Of a stretch of DNA of 64,000 nucleotides, positions 1 to 51,942 are shown in pieces. The stretch is taken from NCBI RefSeq assembly GCF_024868665.1, contig NC_079892.1:8630251-8694250 (forward strand), in the 5' to 3' direction. The notes beneath the pieces were generated by a model, which had not been told where the DNA came from, did not search any database, and saw only the letters and a program-made list of their open reading frames with translations. The stretch comes from Triplophysa rosa (Eukaryota > Chordata > Actinopteri > Cypriniformes > Nemacheilidae). The translations under genes and the position numbers were made by a program. Position 1 is the stretch's first letter; each line of letters opens with the position of its first letter.

Positions 1-1
1 G

Positions 2-31617
<31,616 letters not shown>

Positions 31618-31960
31618 CGCTGACAAATGACTCGTCTACCAGCGTGCGTCTGTCGGATGGCACCACATCCCTGCGCCAGCGTGGCCGGTCCCGACGCGTG
31701 CTCCCTCAGATCCTCCGCGGCTGGCCGCTGCTCGTAGTGTCCATGTTGCGTGCAGTGGAGTTGCGCTGGGAGCTGCAGCAGCAGTACGCAACTGGATGGA
31801 GAAGCACGCTCGCTTACACGCTGACTGGCGAGTGACCCGGATGTGATGTCTGGAGGAGGAGGCGTGAGCGCTACGGCACGGACGTTAGTGGAGGGGTAGT
31901 GTGCATTCCTCAGAGAGGGTTCGAAAATGTCTATCTTTGCAAAAAGAAATAAAGGTGTGG
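31618..31960 (-). promoter_or_regulatory. magi2 5' UTR and GC-rich promoter region
   Basis: CpG-rich sequence (roughly 31640-31880) immediately upstream of the first magi2 ATG, falling to AT-rich DNA beyond 31960. No TATA box is obvious, consistent with a CpG-type promoter. The exact cap site cannot be read from sequence. Confidence 0.55.
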
Positions 31961-34703
31961 AATAAGACATGACGCAAACGTTTATGTGATCTACGTAGGC
32001 TACGTAACTTCAGGCTCCCCACTCATTATTTCTACCTTAGTAATATTCCAGAGCTTTGTCATAACTTGAAAGATATACTCGTTATGAAAATAACCAAACA
32101 CTTAAGAAATCATTTGTTTTTTTAGCTTTTTGTGCATGCTTTGTCTTATTTGAAATAAATCCTTTAAAGGACGTCGCTAGTGGGACCTTGGTTGAGAAAC
32201 CCTGCCACAGAGACAATGGCAATGACCTAAACCTAGTGAGCTGGGATCTCAGTCTAGTGCAGCTTGTATGAACATACATACCAGGAGCTTAGCATGCTAC
32301 CTTTAAATGGTTCTTTCCCTAGGCCTATACAGTTCTAGATATAAGATATTATAAAAGATCTGATATATGATTTATCAAACAGACAAAGCTATTACATGCT
32401 TCTACTTCATGTCATCTGATTGGGATATTTGATGTTCGGTGCAATAAAATATGGATTTTTGTAATCATCGTTTTCTTTTACCCTCCACTTTGTAGTCACT
32501 TACTTAGCATCTGTTTGATCTCCCAGGCCTTGAAGATAGTTAAATCACTTACAGTACTAAAACATAACCTGGGTCACATGGACTCAGTTTAAATTTTGTG
32601 TATGAATAATTTTTGGTGGCGTGTTTGCTTTTCAATACAAAGTCATTTTACAATTTATTATAGCGCATGACACAAAATGCAAATCCAGGAATAGAAGCAA
32701 ACACAATAAAATTCTATTTATATATACATTTCCAGTCTAAACATGGAATAGGAGGAAGAGAGTCTGAGATGAAATTTGAAATGAGATGCAAACTGAGAGG
32801 TGATAAAGGTGAGACAATAATAGCAGGTGTTTCTAGTGTACTGTATGTTTTAAAGGAGCAGTTCACCTTCAAAATGTAAATTCTGTCATCATTTACTCAC
32901 CCTCTTGTCATTTCAAACCTGTATGACTTTCTTTCTTCTACAGAACACAAAATAAGATATTTGGAAAATTGTTGTTAACAGATCAGCACAGTCCCCCATT
33001 CACTTCTATTGCAAGTGAATGGGGGGCTGTTAACATTCTTTGTTTTTTTATAATGTAACATTAAAATACAAATTTTAAGAGACTATAACAAGTTTACTGA
33101 CCAGTGCAACAACTGGCTTCAAAAAGTGTAAAATGTGCAGAAAGGTGAGAAGTTTGTATCTCAAATGTATTAGCTATAACAATTGTGCACCTTGAAATGA
33201 GAAAACAAGCTTTTTTCTGGTTTAGTTACTTTAATTAGGTTCTATTGTTGGTTTTATCAGAAGCAGGCACCTGGCCCAAAGTTAACTTCCAGTCTGTGTT
33301 TGTTGATCGATCTGGCTAGTGACTCATAAAACAACTGTTTTTATTATATTTATTATTATATGAGGGTAATATTTAATAATAATATAAATAGAATTATATT
33401 ATTAAATAATCAATTTGCCTTTTCTTGTTGTCACCACAAGAGTGCAGTGTGCATCCATAGTAAGCAAACCTCTGTGGTTTCTAACCTAGTATAGGTCATA
33501 CATTTGTTCCTCTCTATTAATTGTAATAAGACATATAGATTACATTTAAAGATCATATGGCTCAATCACTTGACACATGAAAAGTATATTTAAGTATGCC
33601 ATCATTGCAACAGCATGTTTTATTAGCAAAATAGTGGACAGTCGTCAACATTTGCTTCCATTCAATGAGAAATGACATTTTAGGAAAGTGTAGTTTTAAT
33701 TGATCATACATTTTACTATCAGTAAAACAGTTTGCACTGCTGTAAGGTTTCACACCATGGTACAGATAGATTTTGTTCTATAACATGGACATGTGGACCT
33801 ACTGTAGTGCAAAAATGGAAATGTGTTTTAGTAATTCAGAGGTATGAAAACCTTTGGTCCGTTTATAGTTTAACAATAGTTCCCTTTTATCAATAAAAAA
33901 GACATTAAAATGACTCTATTCCTCACCCTTTCACAGAGTACTTAAACAGTTCATGATTTGCAGGTGCAGAGAACCAAATTCATCACCAGATTTCAGTCTC
34001 ACCACAGTTTTTCCATCATTCCACTGACAGGCAAATCTGACATAGGCACGCACTGTCCTTGCAATAATGGCTGTGCTCAGATCAGTTTTATAAATACATG
34101 ACCAAACAAAACTGACCTCATAAGGTGGCTCTGCCCTTCAAATTCACAGTTCTAACACAGTTGTTTGGTCTTATCTTGTTTCCTTAGTCTAGAGTGTATA
34201 AGTTAAAAGGTTTTCGTAACAGCTGCATGGATAAATATCAACTAACTCAGTTGAAGCACAGCAACATTTAACAGCAACAAAATGCAAGGCGCATGACCTT
34301 TACATTCATAGTAAAATAAGAAAATGTTCCCCGAAACCCTTAGAATTAAAAATACCCCTTTGAAAGGGCCTGTAAAGTAAAATCCTAAAAATGATGAAAA
34401 CGTACAGTTGTACAAATATTTTACACAAAAGGCTTTTTTTCCTAAAATGCTCTAAAAATGTTTAAATGTTCAGAGAACATAGGCTAAATAAAAAAGTGAA
34501 GTGATTTCAACATTCATCTTCATGGTTCTGCCTCTCGTCCTTGCAAAGTTGTTTTGTCAGGCCACTCGGTACTGTACTGCAAAAAATAGATCGAAAGCAA
34601 TATGATAATGAATCAATTGAGTGTCGTAAATGACAGGATTGTAATTTTGGAGTTAGCACACTATTCCCTGACCAAATTCCTGCTTACCAGTGAGATGGCT
34701 CCT
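31961..34703. other. Intergenic: magi2 promoter to gnai1 stop
   Basis: Holds one fold-back MITE (32852-33040), an AT-rich TATTA stretch (33335-33410) and otherwise unremarkable sequence. The part next to 34703 should include the gnai1 3' UTR; a minus-strand polyadenylation signal could not be fixed with confidence. Confidence 0.6.
32852..33040 (+). mobile_element. Fold-back MITE, left part with central palindrome
   Basis: aaaggagcagttcaccttcaa, then catttactcaccctcttg, then the palindromic centre ccccccattcacttct...gcaagtgaatgggggg. The right terminal repeat is missing. Confidence 0.65.
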
Positions 34704-42940
<8,237 letters not shown>

Positions 42941-43350
42941 CTTCCAGGCGTTAAAAAAAGCGTTCGGACGATACAAAAAGTGGAAGAGCCGAAAATGAGA
43001 GAAAAAAGTATCATGCACAAGTGAAATGAGGGAGTCACCCCGAAATCTCACGCTCAACTCTCGCAGACACACGCGCTCGCGTGCAGCTTTTCAAAACATG
43101 AGTTGGAGAATTATAACGTTATAAAAAAAATAGAGGAGAAAGTCAGTCGTGTGTCTTGACAGCCATGCTTGAATAAAAATAAAGAGATATTTGGGTCATT
43201 GACGTCCAGCTTCGCGCTTGGCTTCTCCCGACGCCGTTTGAAGTGTTGAGCAAATCGCCGGAGTTTCCTGTTTCTTTTCCTACATAAAGCCCCCCTCCAC
43301 GGGCGCGCGCCTGGAAGCGCACACTCCCTCGCGCACGCGCATGCGCATAT
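42941..43350 (-). promoter_or_regulatory. gnai1 5' UTR and CpG-rich promoter
   Basis: Rising CpG density from the ATG to about 43350, then an abrupt switch to AT-rich DNA. A perfect NRF1-type palindrome CGCGCATGCGCA lies at 43336-43347 next to gcgcgcgcc; a weak TATA-like gctttatgt on the minus strand lies near 43282-43290. The cap site is likely between about 43100 and 43260 (inference). Confidence 0.6.
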
Positions 43351-46324
43351 TTCTAAAAGCTTGAAAACTTTATTGCATTTATTATAATGTTAAATTTTGG
43401 TTGGTTTATTTATATTTTTTCGTCTTGTTGTACTATACTGTAACATGAGTATCAAATAGCTTAGCTGCTCTGCTGCGATAAATTAAATACTTTCTTTTGA
43501 ATGAATTACAAATAAAATATTCCAAATTAAAATAATTATTTATATTTAAAATATGTATTAATGCTATACAATTACTAAGGCTATAATCAAATAAAATATA
43601 ATGAATGTAGTAATTGCTCATTTGAATTATTATTTCATTATTCATTGATCATCTATTCAAGAACAACAATATTGTTTAAGACATATCAGTCTGTATGTTT
43701 TACACATAAGTGTCTGAACTGAGTAATTTATGGAGGCAATAGTTCCATCTGGTGAGCTGAATAAGGCCACATCTGGTTGGTTAGGTCACAGGTCTACCCA
43801 TATTCAAATAGATTCAGATTTGGGAGATTTTCTTAGGTGGCAGAAAACCACAGAGAAAATCATAAGATGAGCTCATGCACAGGCTTTAGAAATATTATCA
43901 TAGCCAGCCTCATTAGTTTACATATTATTTAAATGTAAAATGTCATGAGCATGCAAACCAGAGAGCAAAGTTTCCCCTCACATCCACGACTGCTGTATTT
44001 TCCTAAAGAGCCACAATTGAAGGCAGGGGCCACTCATTTAGTCAAAATTATTATTTCACATCTATCATTTTTTGCAATGCACATTTTTATGTCTGTTTTA
44101 CAATTAACTTGAAAGGACGTGAAGAAAATACTTTTTATTTACCTGTGCCACACTGAAAGTGTTTTTTTTTTACTGACACCATTTTATAGATCAAAAACAT
44201 GTTTATAGGAAGTGCTGATGTGAAGTAAAATAAATATTATATATGAAATATATAGGCTACCAAATATTTGTGTAGGTAATCATACACACGTTTGCACTGA
44301 GGTTGGCACAGTACAGTTGTCTTGCAGGTGTCTTTATTTTGAGATGAATAACAGACACAATGGAGATAATTGTTCTGTGTGCACATGGTGAGACTTGTTA
44401 GACCTGGAGACTGATTGCTTGCTGTGCTACATAAGCGCAGAAACACTGCTGAATCAGGACCCGGGGGAAACGTGTGCGTATGTGCATGTTTGCAACAACA
44501 TTAAAAGCACGTTAAGGTCTGCTTTTATTTGCAAACATCTTTTAATTAATGACAAATTATACGAGAAATGTATACTTTAAATTTTTTTTAAAGGAAGTTT
44601 GAATTTGACTCATCTGTGTTGTAGAGTATCAAAAAGAAAGCTTTTTATTATTACTTAACAAACAGGTTTGTTTGGTTGTTTTTGATGGCATGAGGCGAGT
44701 GCTCAATTTTACCTTGCTCAGCAGTGCCACCAAGTGGCTATACAGTGCACAGCGCGGACAACAGACGGTACAACAAAAGATTAATTTTTATTTAGGGCAG
44801 CCTACTGTAAAGAGTTATAGTTTTTTACTGTATTTATTTTGAATATTTCAAACTTTAATTGTTACATTTTAGTTTTTATGTTAATTTTATTGTATTTTTT
44901 TAGCTATTTTATGACATGTTTTTGTCATTATATTATATTATAATTATTATATGGGTTTTATGTATTTTTATTTCAGTCATAGTTTTAGTTTTGATTTAGT
45001 CATTTTTTTTTCCAATTCAGTTATTTTAGTGGCTCAACTTAAATTTAGGCTATTTCGGTCTAAGGCAAATTTTCTTATTATCGTTTAATTTAAGTTTTCT
45101 AATAATATTTAGGCCGGTAATTTATTTGATTTCAATGAGCAAACATTTTTAAAAAGTCTGTTTAATTCATTTAATTAATTAATTGTACTAATTTAACTTA
45201 TATATTTTTATAAAAACATTAAAATGGAATATACAGAAAATAATAATAGATTATGTAAACCTAATTATCTAAAGAAGGATTTTAGACTTTTCTAGAAAAC
45301 AATTTTAGAACGGTCATACCACCTTAAACACACATTAATTATGAACAAATTGTATTCAACTAATCAGATTTTTCCAAGAATTGTCCAACCTTGAATCTTA
45401 AAATATGTTTTAAATGTTTGTTTTAAATAATATACAAATTTAGAGGTAAAGAAAGCATGTTTTTACACTTTAAAATCTTAAAAAAATGGCTAAAACCCAG
45501 ACACAAGAATGAAATTTTGAACTACATTTGTATTAGCAGATTTTTATCATGCACATAAATCATATCATAATTCCTGATGGCAACTAAACAATTCAAATAA
45601 AAAGTATGCACTTACACTCAATAAAACAATAAAAAAACAAGTATTTTATCCACACCGTCACCGAGTGACATTGCAAAGACAGTAGCTTGGCAAAGTTGTT
45701 GTCTTCCTGATCATCTATGGTCTGTTGACTTCAAGGCCACACTAAAGAATTTATTAACAGGAACTAAGACTGCGTTTTGTCTCTTGGTGCTTGTAATGAG
45801 GTGTTTGACAGCACAATCCGACAAAGTTTCCACTGGGCGGCTGGCACTCCTCACAAGAGCTTGAAGTCATCCATTATTTTCGAACGTACACATCCAGCAT
45901 CTCACGTTCATACAACACTTTTGTCTGAGCCATGAGTTCTTAAGAAATTTCCAGGTTAGTGCTTTTAATGACATCACTATTGGAATTATTGGAAGAACTG
46001 ATTTTTTGTAAACATCTAAAAGTATTTGGCGGAGAACCTTTTGACTTCATCATTCAAAGACAGTGTGGCTCATAGTTTAGCTATGTTGGATATACTAAAC
46101 ACACAGACACTTTCAAAGAGAGGATCTTTCTATAGAGGAAGGTTTTGATTTGGTTCCCCTTTAGGCCTTTAGTTTTATATTCATGCTCATATACTGCTTT
46201 GATCTCTATTGTTAACACCGAGATGAATATCCTCATTGTAGTCATGTCATCATGGGTAAATACAGACAATGGTGCTGTGATGTTCAAAGACGCTTCATAT
46301 AAAAGAATACATATTAAAATATAT

Positions 46325-46532
46325 ATAAATCTGTGGAACACAAAAGAAGATATTTTGAAAAATGTCTCAGTAGTTTTGTGTCCATATACAATGGAAGTCA
46401 ACGGGGCCAATGTTGTTTGGTTACCAACGTTCTTCAAAATATCTTCTTTTGTGTTCTGCAGAAGAAAGTCATAGAAGCTTGAAATAACATAAATAATAAC
46501 AATATTTTCATTTTTGGGTGAACTGTCCCTAA
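46325..46532. mobile_element. Fold-back MITE, left terminus missing
   Basis: gaacacaaaagaagatattttg and its mirror caaaatatcttcttttgtgttc flank a centre around caatgttgtttggtt; right end ttttgggtgaactgtccct. Confidence 0.7.
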
Positions 46533-46548
46533 ATGAACTAGCTCACTT

Positions 46549-48660
46549 TAATTCAATTCAATTTATATAGCGCTTTTCACAATGTGGATTGTTCCAAAGC
46601 AGCTTTACAGGAGAAAAAGAAAAAAACACAGAAAATGTAAAACACAACACAGTGCATGGTGTTTATAGAACAACCAAGATAATTCTAGTAAATAATATCT
46701 AATAATTTCTAATAAATGCAGTCTCCCGGTGGGCAAGCCAGCCAACACTGCCCTGTGGCAAGGAACCCAAACTCCAATGATAAATAAATGGAAAAAAAAA
46801 CCTTGGGAGAAACCAGGCTCAGCCGGGAGGGCCAGGTCTCCTCTGACGTGTCACAGCTGCTCAGTGACTTTGATTAAAAGTTACTGAGAAAATATTTGTG
46901 AAGAATAGGGAGAGTTTATTAGTTGCGATTTAGGAAGTTTAATTTGTTTAATTTGGTCTTATTTTTTTATTTATTTAGGACGGCAAAAAGAGAATAATTA
47001 GCGTAGCTGCTGTTCATTAATTAATTAATTAATTTAGCATATTATGCATTAAGTGAAAGCTTGGCTGAAAAGATGTGTCAGATTTAAATTGGGAGAGTGT
47101 GTCTGACCCTCAAATAGTATTGGTAAGGCTATTCCAGAGTTTAGGTGCTACGTATGAGAAAGCTTTACCCCCTTTGGTGGATTTAGTTATTCTAGGTCTT
47201 ATCAAAAGTCTGGAGTTTTGAGATCTTAGAGAGCGTGATGGGTTGTATTTTATGTAGGTAGGGGCTAAACCGTTTAAGGCTTTATAAGTAATTAAAAGAA
47301 CTTTAAAGTCAATACGATACTTAATGGGCAACCAGTGAAGGGTTGATAACATTGGGGTTATGTGATCGTATTTTCTGGACCTGGTTAGAACTCTGGCAGC
47401 TGCGTTCTGTACTAACTGTAGTTTGTTTATTGATGATGCAGGACAACCACTAAGCAGTGCATTACAGTAGTCAAGTCTTGAGGTCACAAATGCATGAATA
47501 AGCTTCTCTGCGTCAGCAACACATAAAATATTTCATAATTTGGCAACATTTCTAAAGTGGAAGAAGGCTGTTTTTGTGACATTTGAGATGTGATTTCCAA
47601 ATGACAGGTCTAATATCGCCTAGGTCTTTAACAGTATTTGTTGGAGTAACTGTGCAGCTTTCAATTTGCAGGTTATAATCCGAAATGTTCTGCTCACGTG
47701 TCTTTGGTCCGATAAGTAATATTTCTGTTTTATTAGAATTTAAAAGAAGGAAATTACAAGTCATCCAATGTTTTATATCTTCGATCCACTCTGCCAATTT
47801 GGATAGCTGGAAGGAATCATCTGGACTTCTGCATAACAGTGGAAGCTAATTCTATGTTTTCTAATCATGTTTCCAAGGGGCAGCATGTATATGGAGAATA
47901 GCAAGGGTCCTAAAACCGATCCCTGAGGTAATCCATAATTTACTTGCGTCAGATTTGATGATTCCACATTTAAACGGACAAATTGATATCTGTCTGATAA
48001 GTAAGATCTGAACCATTGCAGTGCCTGTCCCTGAATACCGGTATAATTGTGTAAGCGATCTAAAAGTATTTTATGGTCTACACTACAGTATCGAACGCAG
48101 CACTAAGGTCAAGCAGGACTAGTAGTGAGATGTTACCTTTATCTGATGCTATAAGCAGGTCGTTTGTAATTTTAATGAGAGCGGTTTCAGTGCTATGATG
48201 CGGACTAAAGCCTGACTGGAATTTTTCGTGTATGTCATTATTTTGTAAGAAAGAGCACAACTGAGTGGGCACTACTTTTTGAAATCGGTCTATAGCTTCC
48301 TAGTTCATTGGGGTCTAAGTTTGGTTTCTTGATAAGAGGCTTAATGATGGCCAGCTTAAAGGTTCCTGGGACATGGCCTAGATGAATTGACGAGTTGATA
48401 ATGTTATAAATTGGCTAAATTGCAAAAGTAGTAACTCTTTTAATAATTTAGTTTGTATGGGGTCTAATAAACATGTTGTAGGTTTAGATGTTGCAATAAG
48501 TTTAATTAAATCTTCCTGTTTTATAGGTGAAAAACACTGTAGCTTTTATTTTGGGGCAATGGTTGGTACTAATTCATAGGACAGATTTTGAGGTTGGGTT
48601 TTTACTATTTTGTCTCGTATGTTTTCAATTGATGAATTCACTTTAACTCAGTATAGTTGC
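46549..48660 (-). mobile_element. Dead non-LTR retrotransposon (L2/Rex1/CR1-type LINE), 5'-truncated
   Basis: The minus strand encodes broken pieces of a LINE reverse transcriptase in order: [18 protein letters not shown] and [53 protein letters not shown]; then the C-terminal SRLDYCNALLSGCP, LQLVQNAAARVLT and LHWLPIKYRIDFKVL. The catalytic Asp-Asp box after FHCYA is destroyed by a frameshift, so it is inactive. The 3' end lies at low coordinates: a UTR and then gcgctatataaattgaattgaa, a tail typical of this class. The 5' half is absent. Confidence 0.85.
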
Positions 48661-49075
48661 AGTAGACATGTGTGTCTCTAACTTTGGGAACAACAGTTTG
48701 GGAAGGGCACTTTTTATTCCAGCATGACAATACTCTTGTATACAAAGCGAGTACCACAAAGAAATTATTTACAGAGTCTGGTGCCACCACCAGAAGTATA
48801 GTCGGGCACTCCCTTCTACCTCCAATGAGTCAAAATGTGTTGGCATGAGTAACCAAGGCAACACCGTCCTAAATAAAGCAGCACTGCTCAAAGTGTTCAG
48901 ATGATAAACACATGTTAAAACTCCCATGCGTGTTTACCACACATGGTGGTGTTGTCATGTATCATAAAAGCATTTATCCACCACAACAACTGAGTTTTAG
49001 ATACACGCTGTCCTTGGTCCTGAAGACCCAAATTGTTACATATTTCCCCCCTTTGCTATAAGGTTCCGATCTTTT

Positions 49076-49108
49076 TTATATGAGGAGGTTTCCTGCCTCC
49101 TCATATAA
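49076..49108. other. Perfect 13-bp hairpin, 7-nt loop
   Basis: TTATATGAGGAGG, loop TTTCCTG, CCTCCTCATATAA. No neighbouring mirrored sequence, so it is an isolated stem rather than the core of a long fold-back element. Function unknown. Confidence 0.7.
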
Positions 49109-50834
49109 GCCCATTTGAAGCCCACCCCTCCTGGCCCTTGAGTTTACACATGAACGCTATTCATTACAGTCACCGGCACAGAGGAGAACAGACGCGCACC
49201 TCGTCCTGCGGATGCTATTGATGATTTGCCCAGTCAAACCTATTCGAAGACTTACGATTCGATGGATGAAGGACGCCTGACTACGTATATAAGGTATCCA
49301 AGAGTGATTTACAAACGTTTTTCTGTGTTTAGGGTTGCGGGTCATTAAAGGTCATAAAACAGTTTACACTTTAAAATGAATTTAAATGCAACAACGTATA
49401 TTTGAAACTAAAAGATTACACTGTTAAATTGGTCAAATAGGCATTATATAAATTTATCATGATTTTTTACTGTAACCAGTTTAACCATGAGATTTGTTAT
49501 AAAATTATAATCCAAATGGTTTCCCCTCCACTAAAAACAATGTTACTAAGGGGATTACAGTAGGATTTATTGTGTGACTTTTAAACAAGCACATCGGTTT
49601 ACGACACATATTTTATCGTAAGCGTGTGCTTGTACACGTTTTTCCTTGTTACGGTACACATAATAAACCAAATGCATGCAAAGAATTCGCTCCAAAACAC
49701 ATAAAAACATGCACACACTTACTTGGTCGAAGGTACAAATTTAATCACAGCTTCTAAGATTGCTGTTCCTCGTCACAGCCCTGAGATATTTCCCACATGC
49801 TTGCCCCGAATGCCCCGGGCTTTCTAACAAGAACTTGTGGCATCAGCTAGAAAGGTGAAGATAGGTGACCGTAGGAGGACTCAAGATAAACAGTATTTCT
49901 TGTTTTCTTATTCTTTACAACAGTCATACTATGTTTGTTTTACAAATGCCAGTCAAATGTTTAAATATGTCTGCCAATGTATATACCCTGCTCACATCAG
50001 TCATATTAGATTAGGTCATAATAACATTGTGAGTACTGTCATTTTTCCTTCAAAGGGAATATGTAACACACCACCGTGCATGCTGTTTCTTACACACATA
50101 CATGGCTGTGCTGCTTTCTTTGAGAGTGACAGTGACCAGACCCCGCAATATCAACTCCCGGCAAACAGACTTAACCAACCAAATCCCATTTACATGTGAA
50201 TACAGAGGTGAAAACAACACAACCCAAACTCTTATTACCTGAGTACATATTTGATCACTACCTGACCTATATGACTAACATATGCCAGCTGTTTACATTA
50301 CAATCTATCACATGGCTCCACCCACCACGATTATACAAATAGTTGCATGATTGTCGAAAAAGTTCCCATAATAACTCTGTTAACTCTAATAACGCTGCTG
50401 CAATGACCAAGGTTACTGGCTTCAAAGAGTCTTCCTGGGTGCAGTAAATATGACATGATATCAAAGTCCATTTCAAGCTACATTAAAATATCAGAAATAA
50501 TGACACATTAAGCCGTATGATTTTTTCGGAAGTATTATGACTCCCGTCGATGAGCAATGTTCTCTTTAGCCCTAATGGAAGTCTGGCACCATATAACAAA
50601 CAAAAGAATTAAATACGGACTTCAACTCTCTGTTTGAAGAGACTGCTTGGCAAATAGACCCCCGCGTACATGCAAACAGTCACAGACATACTCTGTCTGC
50701 AAAGTAGAGCTTGAGAGTTAGTTAATGAAGACAGCAAGTGGTTTTCGATGGCAAACATCACATCACTAATACCTTTGGTTATATTTACAGAGAAGTTGAA
50801 CCTAAGCTTTTAAAAACACATTTGTAAACGATGA

Positions 50835-50868
50835 AGATTTTTCATTTTGGGGTGAACTATCCTTTTAA
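50835..50868 (+). mobile_element. Fold-back MITE right-end fragment
   Basis: ttttcattttggggtgaactatccttttaa-type right terminus only, about 260 bp upstream of the receptor ATG. Confidence 0.5.
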
Positions 50869-51125
50869 GATTTCAAATCCAGATTATTTTACCTGTACAA
50901 TCAACATTCACTTTACAGCTCCATACATTCGTCTCATCTATTTCTGTATCTAACCAATTTTAGGAGAAACACCTGAGACTAAGTTGGTACACAACAGAGA
51001 GCTCCATAGCATCTCCTAAGCTATGAAACACCCCCCTGCACTGTGGGCAACAACTTAATTTTTCGTTCTACTCGCCGGCCTTGATGGCATATCCAGTGCC
51101 AAGTGTATAAACAAGATCAAGAAAG

Positions 51126-51942
51126 ATGGAGAACCTAACGCTCGCCCCAACCTCCAGCCATGCAAACAAGACCAGTGCTTTTCCAAACAGCCCATTCTCA
51201 ACGGTTGAGTTTGTTCTCATCGTTCTCGGTCTGAGTACTTTAAGCCTGATCACAATTATTGGCAACGTTCTGGTCATGCTCTCCATCAAGGTCAACAGGA
51301 ACCTACAGACGGTCAACAACTACTTCCTGTTCAGTCTAGCATGTGCAGACCTGTTCATTGGCGTTTTCTCCATGAACCTCTATACCGTCTACATCGTGAT
51401 TGGCTACTGGCCTTTGGGGCCGCTGGTTTGCGACCTCTGGTTGGCTCTGGACTATGTGGCGAGCAACGCCTCCGTTATGAACCTCCTCATCATCAGCTTT
51501 GACCGATACTTCTGCGTCACGAAACCTCTCAGCTACCCGGTCAGAAGGACCCACAAGATGGCGGGCATGATGATCGCCGCCGCCTGGATCCTGTCTTTCG
51601 TTCTCTGGGCCCCGGCTATCCTGTTCTGGCAGTTCATCACCGGAGGCCGGACGGTGCCTGAGGGTCAGTGCCACATCCAGTTCTTCTCCAATGCAGTGGT
51701 CACATTCGGTACGGCCATCGCTGCCTTCTACCTGCCGGTCGTCACTATGACGTTACTGTACTGGCAGATCTCGAAAGCCAGCCGCAGTCGCGTCAGAAGC
51801 AGAGACAGCCGGATAATGTCTCGAGACAGTACTGATGGAGGTCAGGCTGTGGCCATGACTGAAGGGAATGTGGAGAGGAGGTCAATCCATGGAGCGGAGG
51901 AAACGGTTCTTCGGAGGCAGAGCGGCTCAGACGCCACTACAG
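51126..51942 (+). CDS. chrm2: chrm2 coding exon A (TM1-TM5 and first part of loop 3)
   Basis: 272 codons plus one base, donor ACTACAG/gtaaat. If the intron were not removed, translation would run on for 36 codons of non-receptor sequence to a stop at 52052 and lose TM6-TM7, so splicing is needed for a functional receptor. Confidence 0.93.

Larger units (their letters stand above)
43351..51125. other. Intergenic block between gnai1 and the muscarinic receptor
   Basis: 7.8 kb separating two divergent genes. AT-rich at 43.4-46.3 kb (44.8-45.2 is a TTTTA-rich decayed repeat); then a fold-back MITE, a dead LINE (46549-48660), a perfect hairpin (49076) and a fold-back end fragment (50835-50868). 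A TATA-like cgtatataagg near 49283 followed by gtatcc could belong to an upstream receptor exon, but this is weak. 49.4-50.8 kb shows nothing clear. Confidence 0.7.

Noticed and set aside
44716..44735. CTCF-like word ccaccaagtggct
   Set aside because: Two mismatches to the core and no supporting context.
47110..48272. ORFs at 47.1-48.3 kb as a cellular gene
   Set aside because: They are broken LINE reverse-transcriptase segments with a destroyed Asp-Asp box.
51336..51674. 112-codon minus-strand ORF opposite the receptor
   Set aside because: Antisense to conserved TM2-TM4 codons; no motif.
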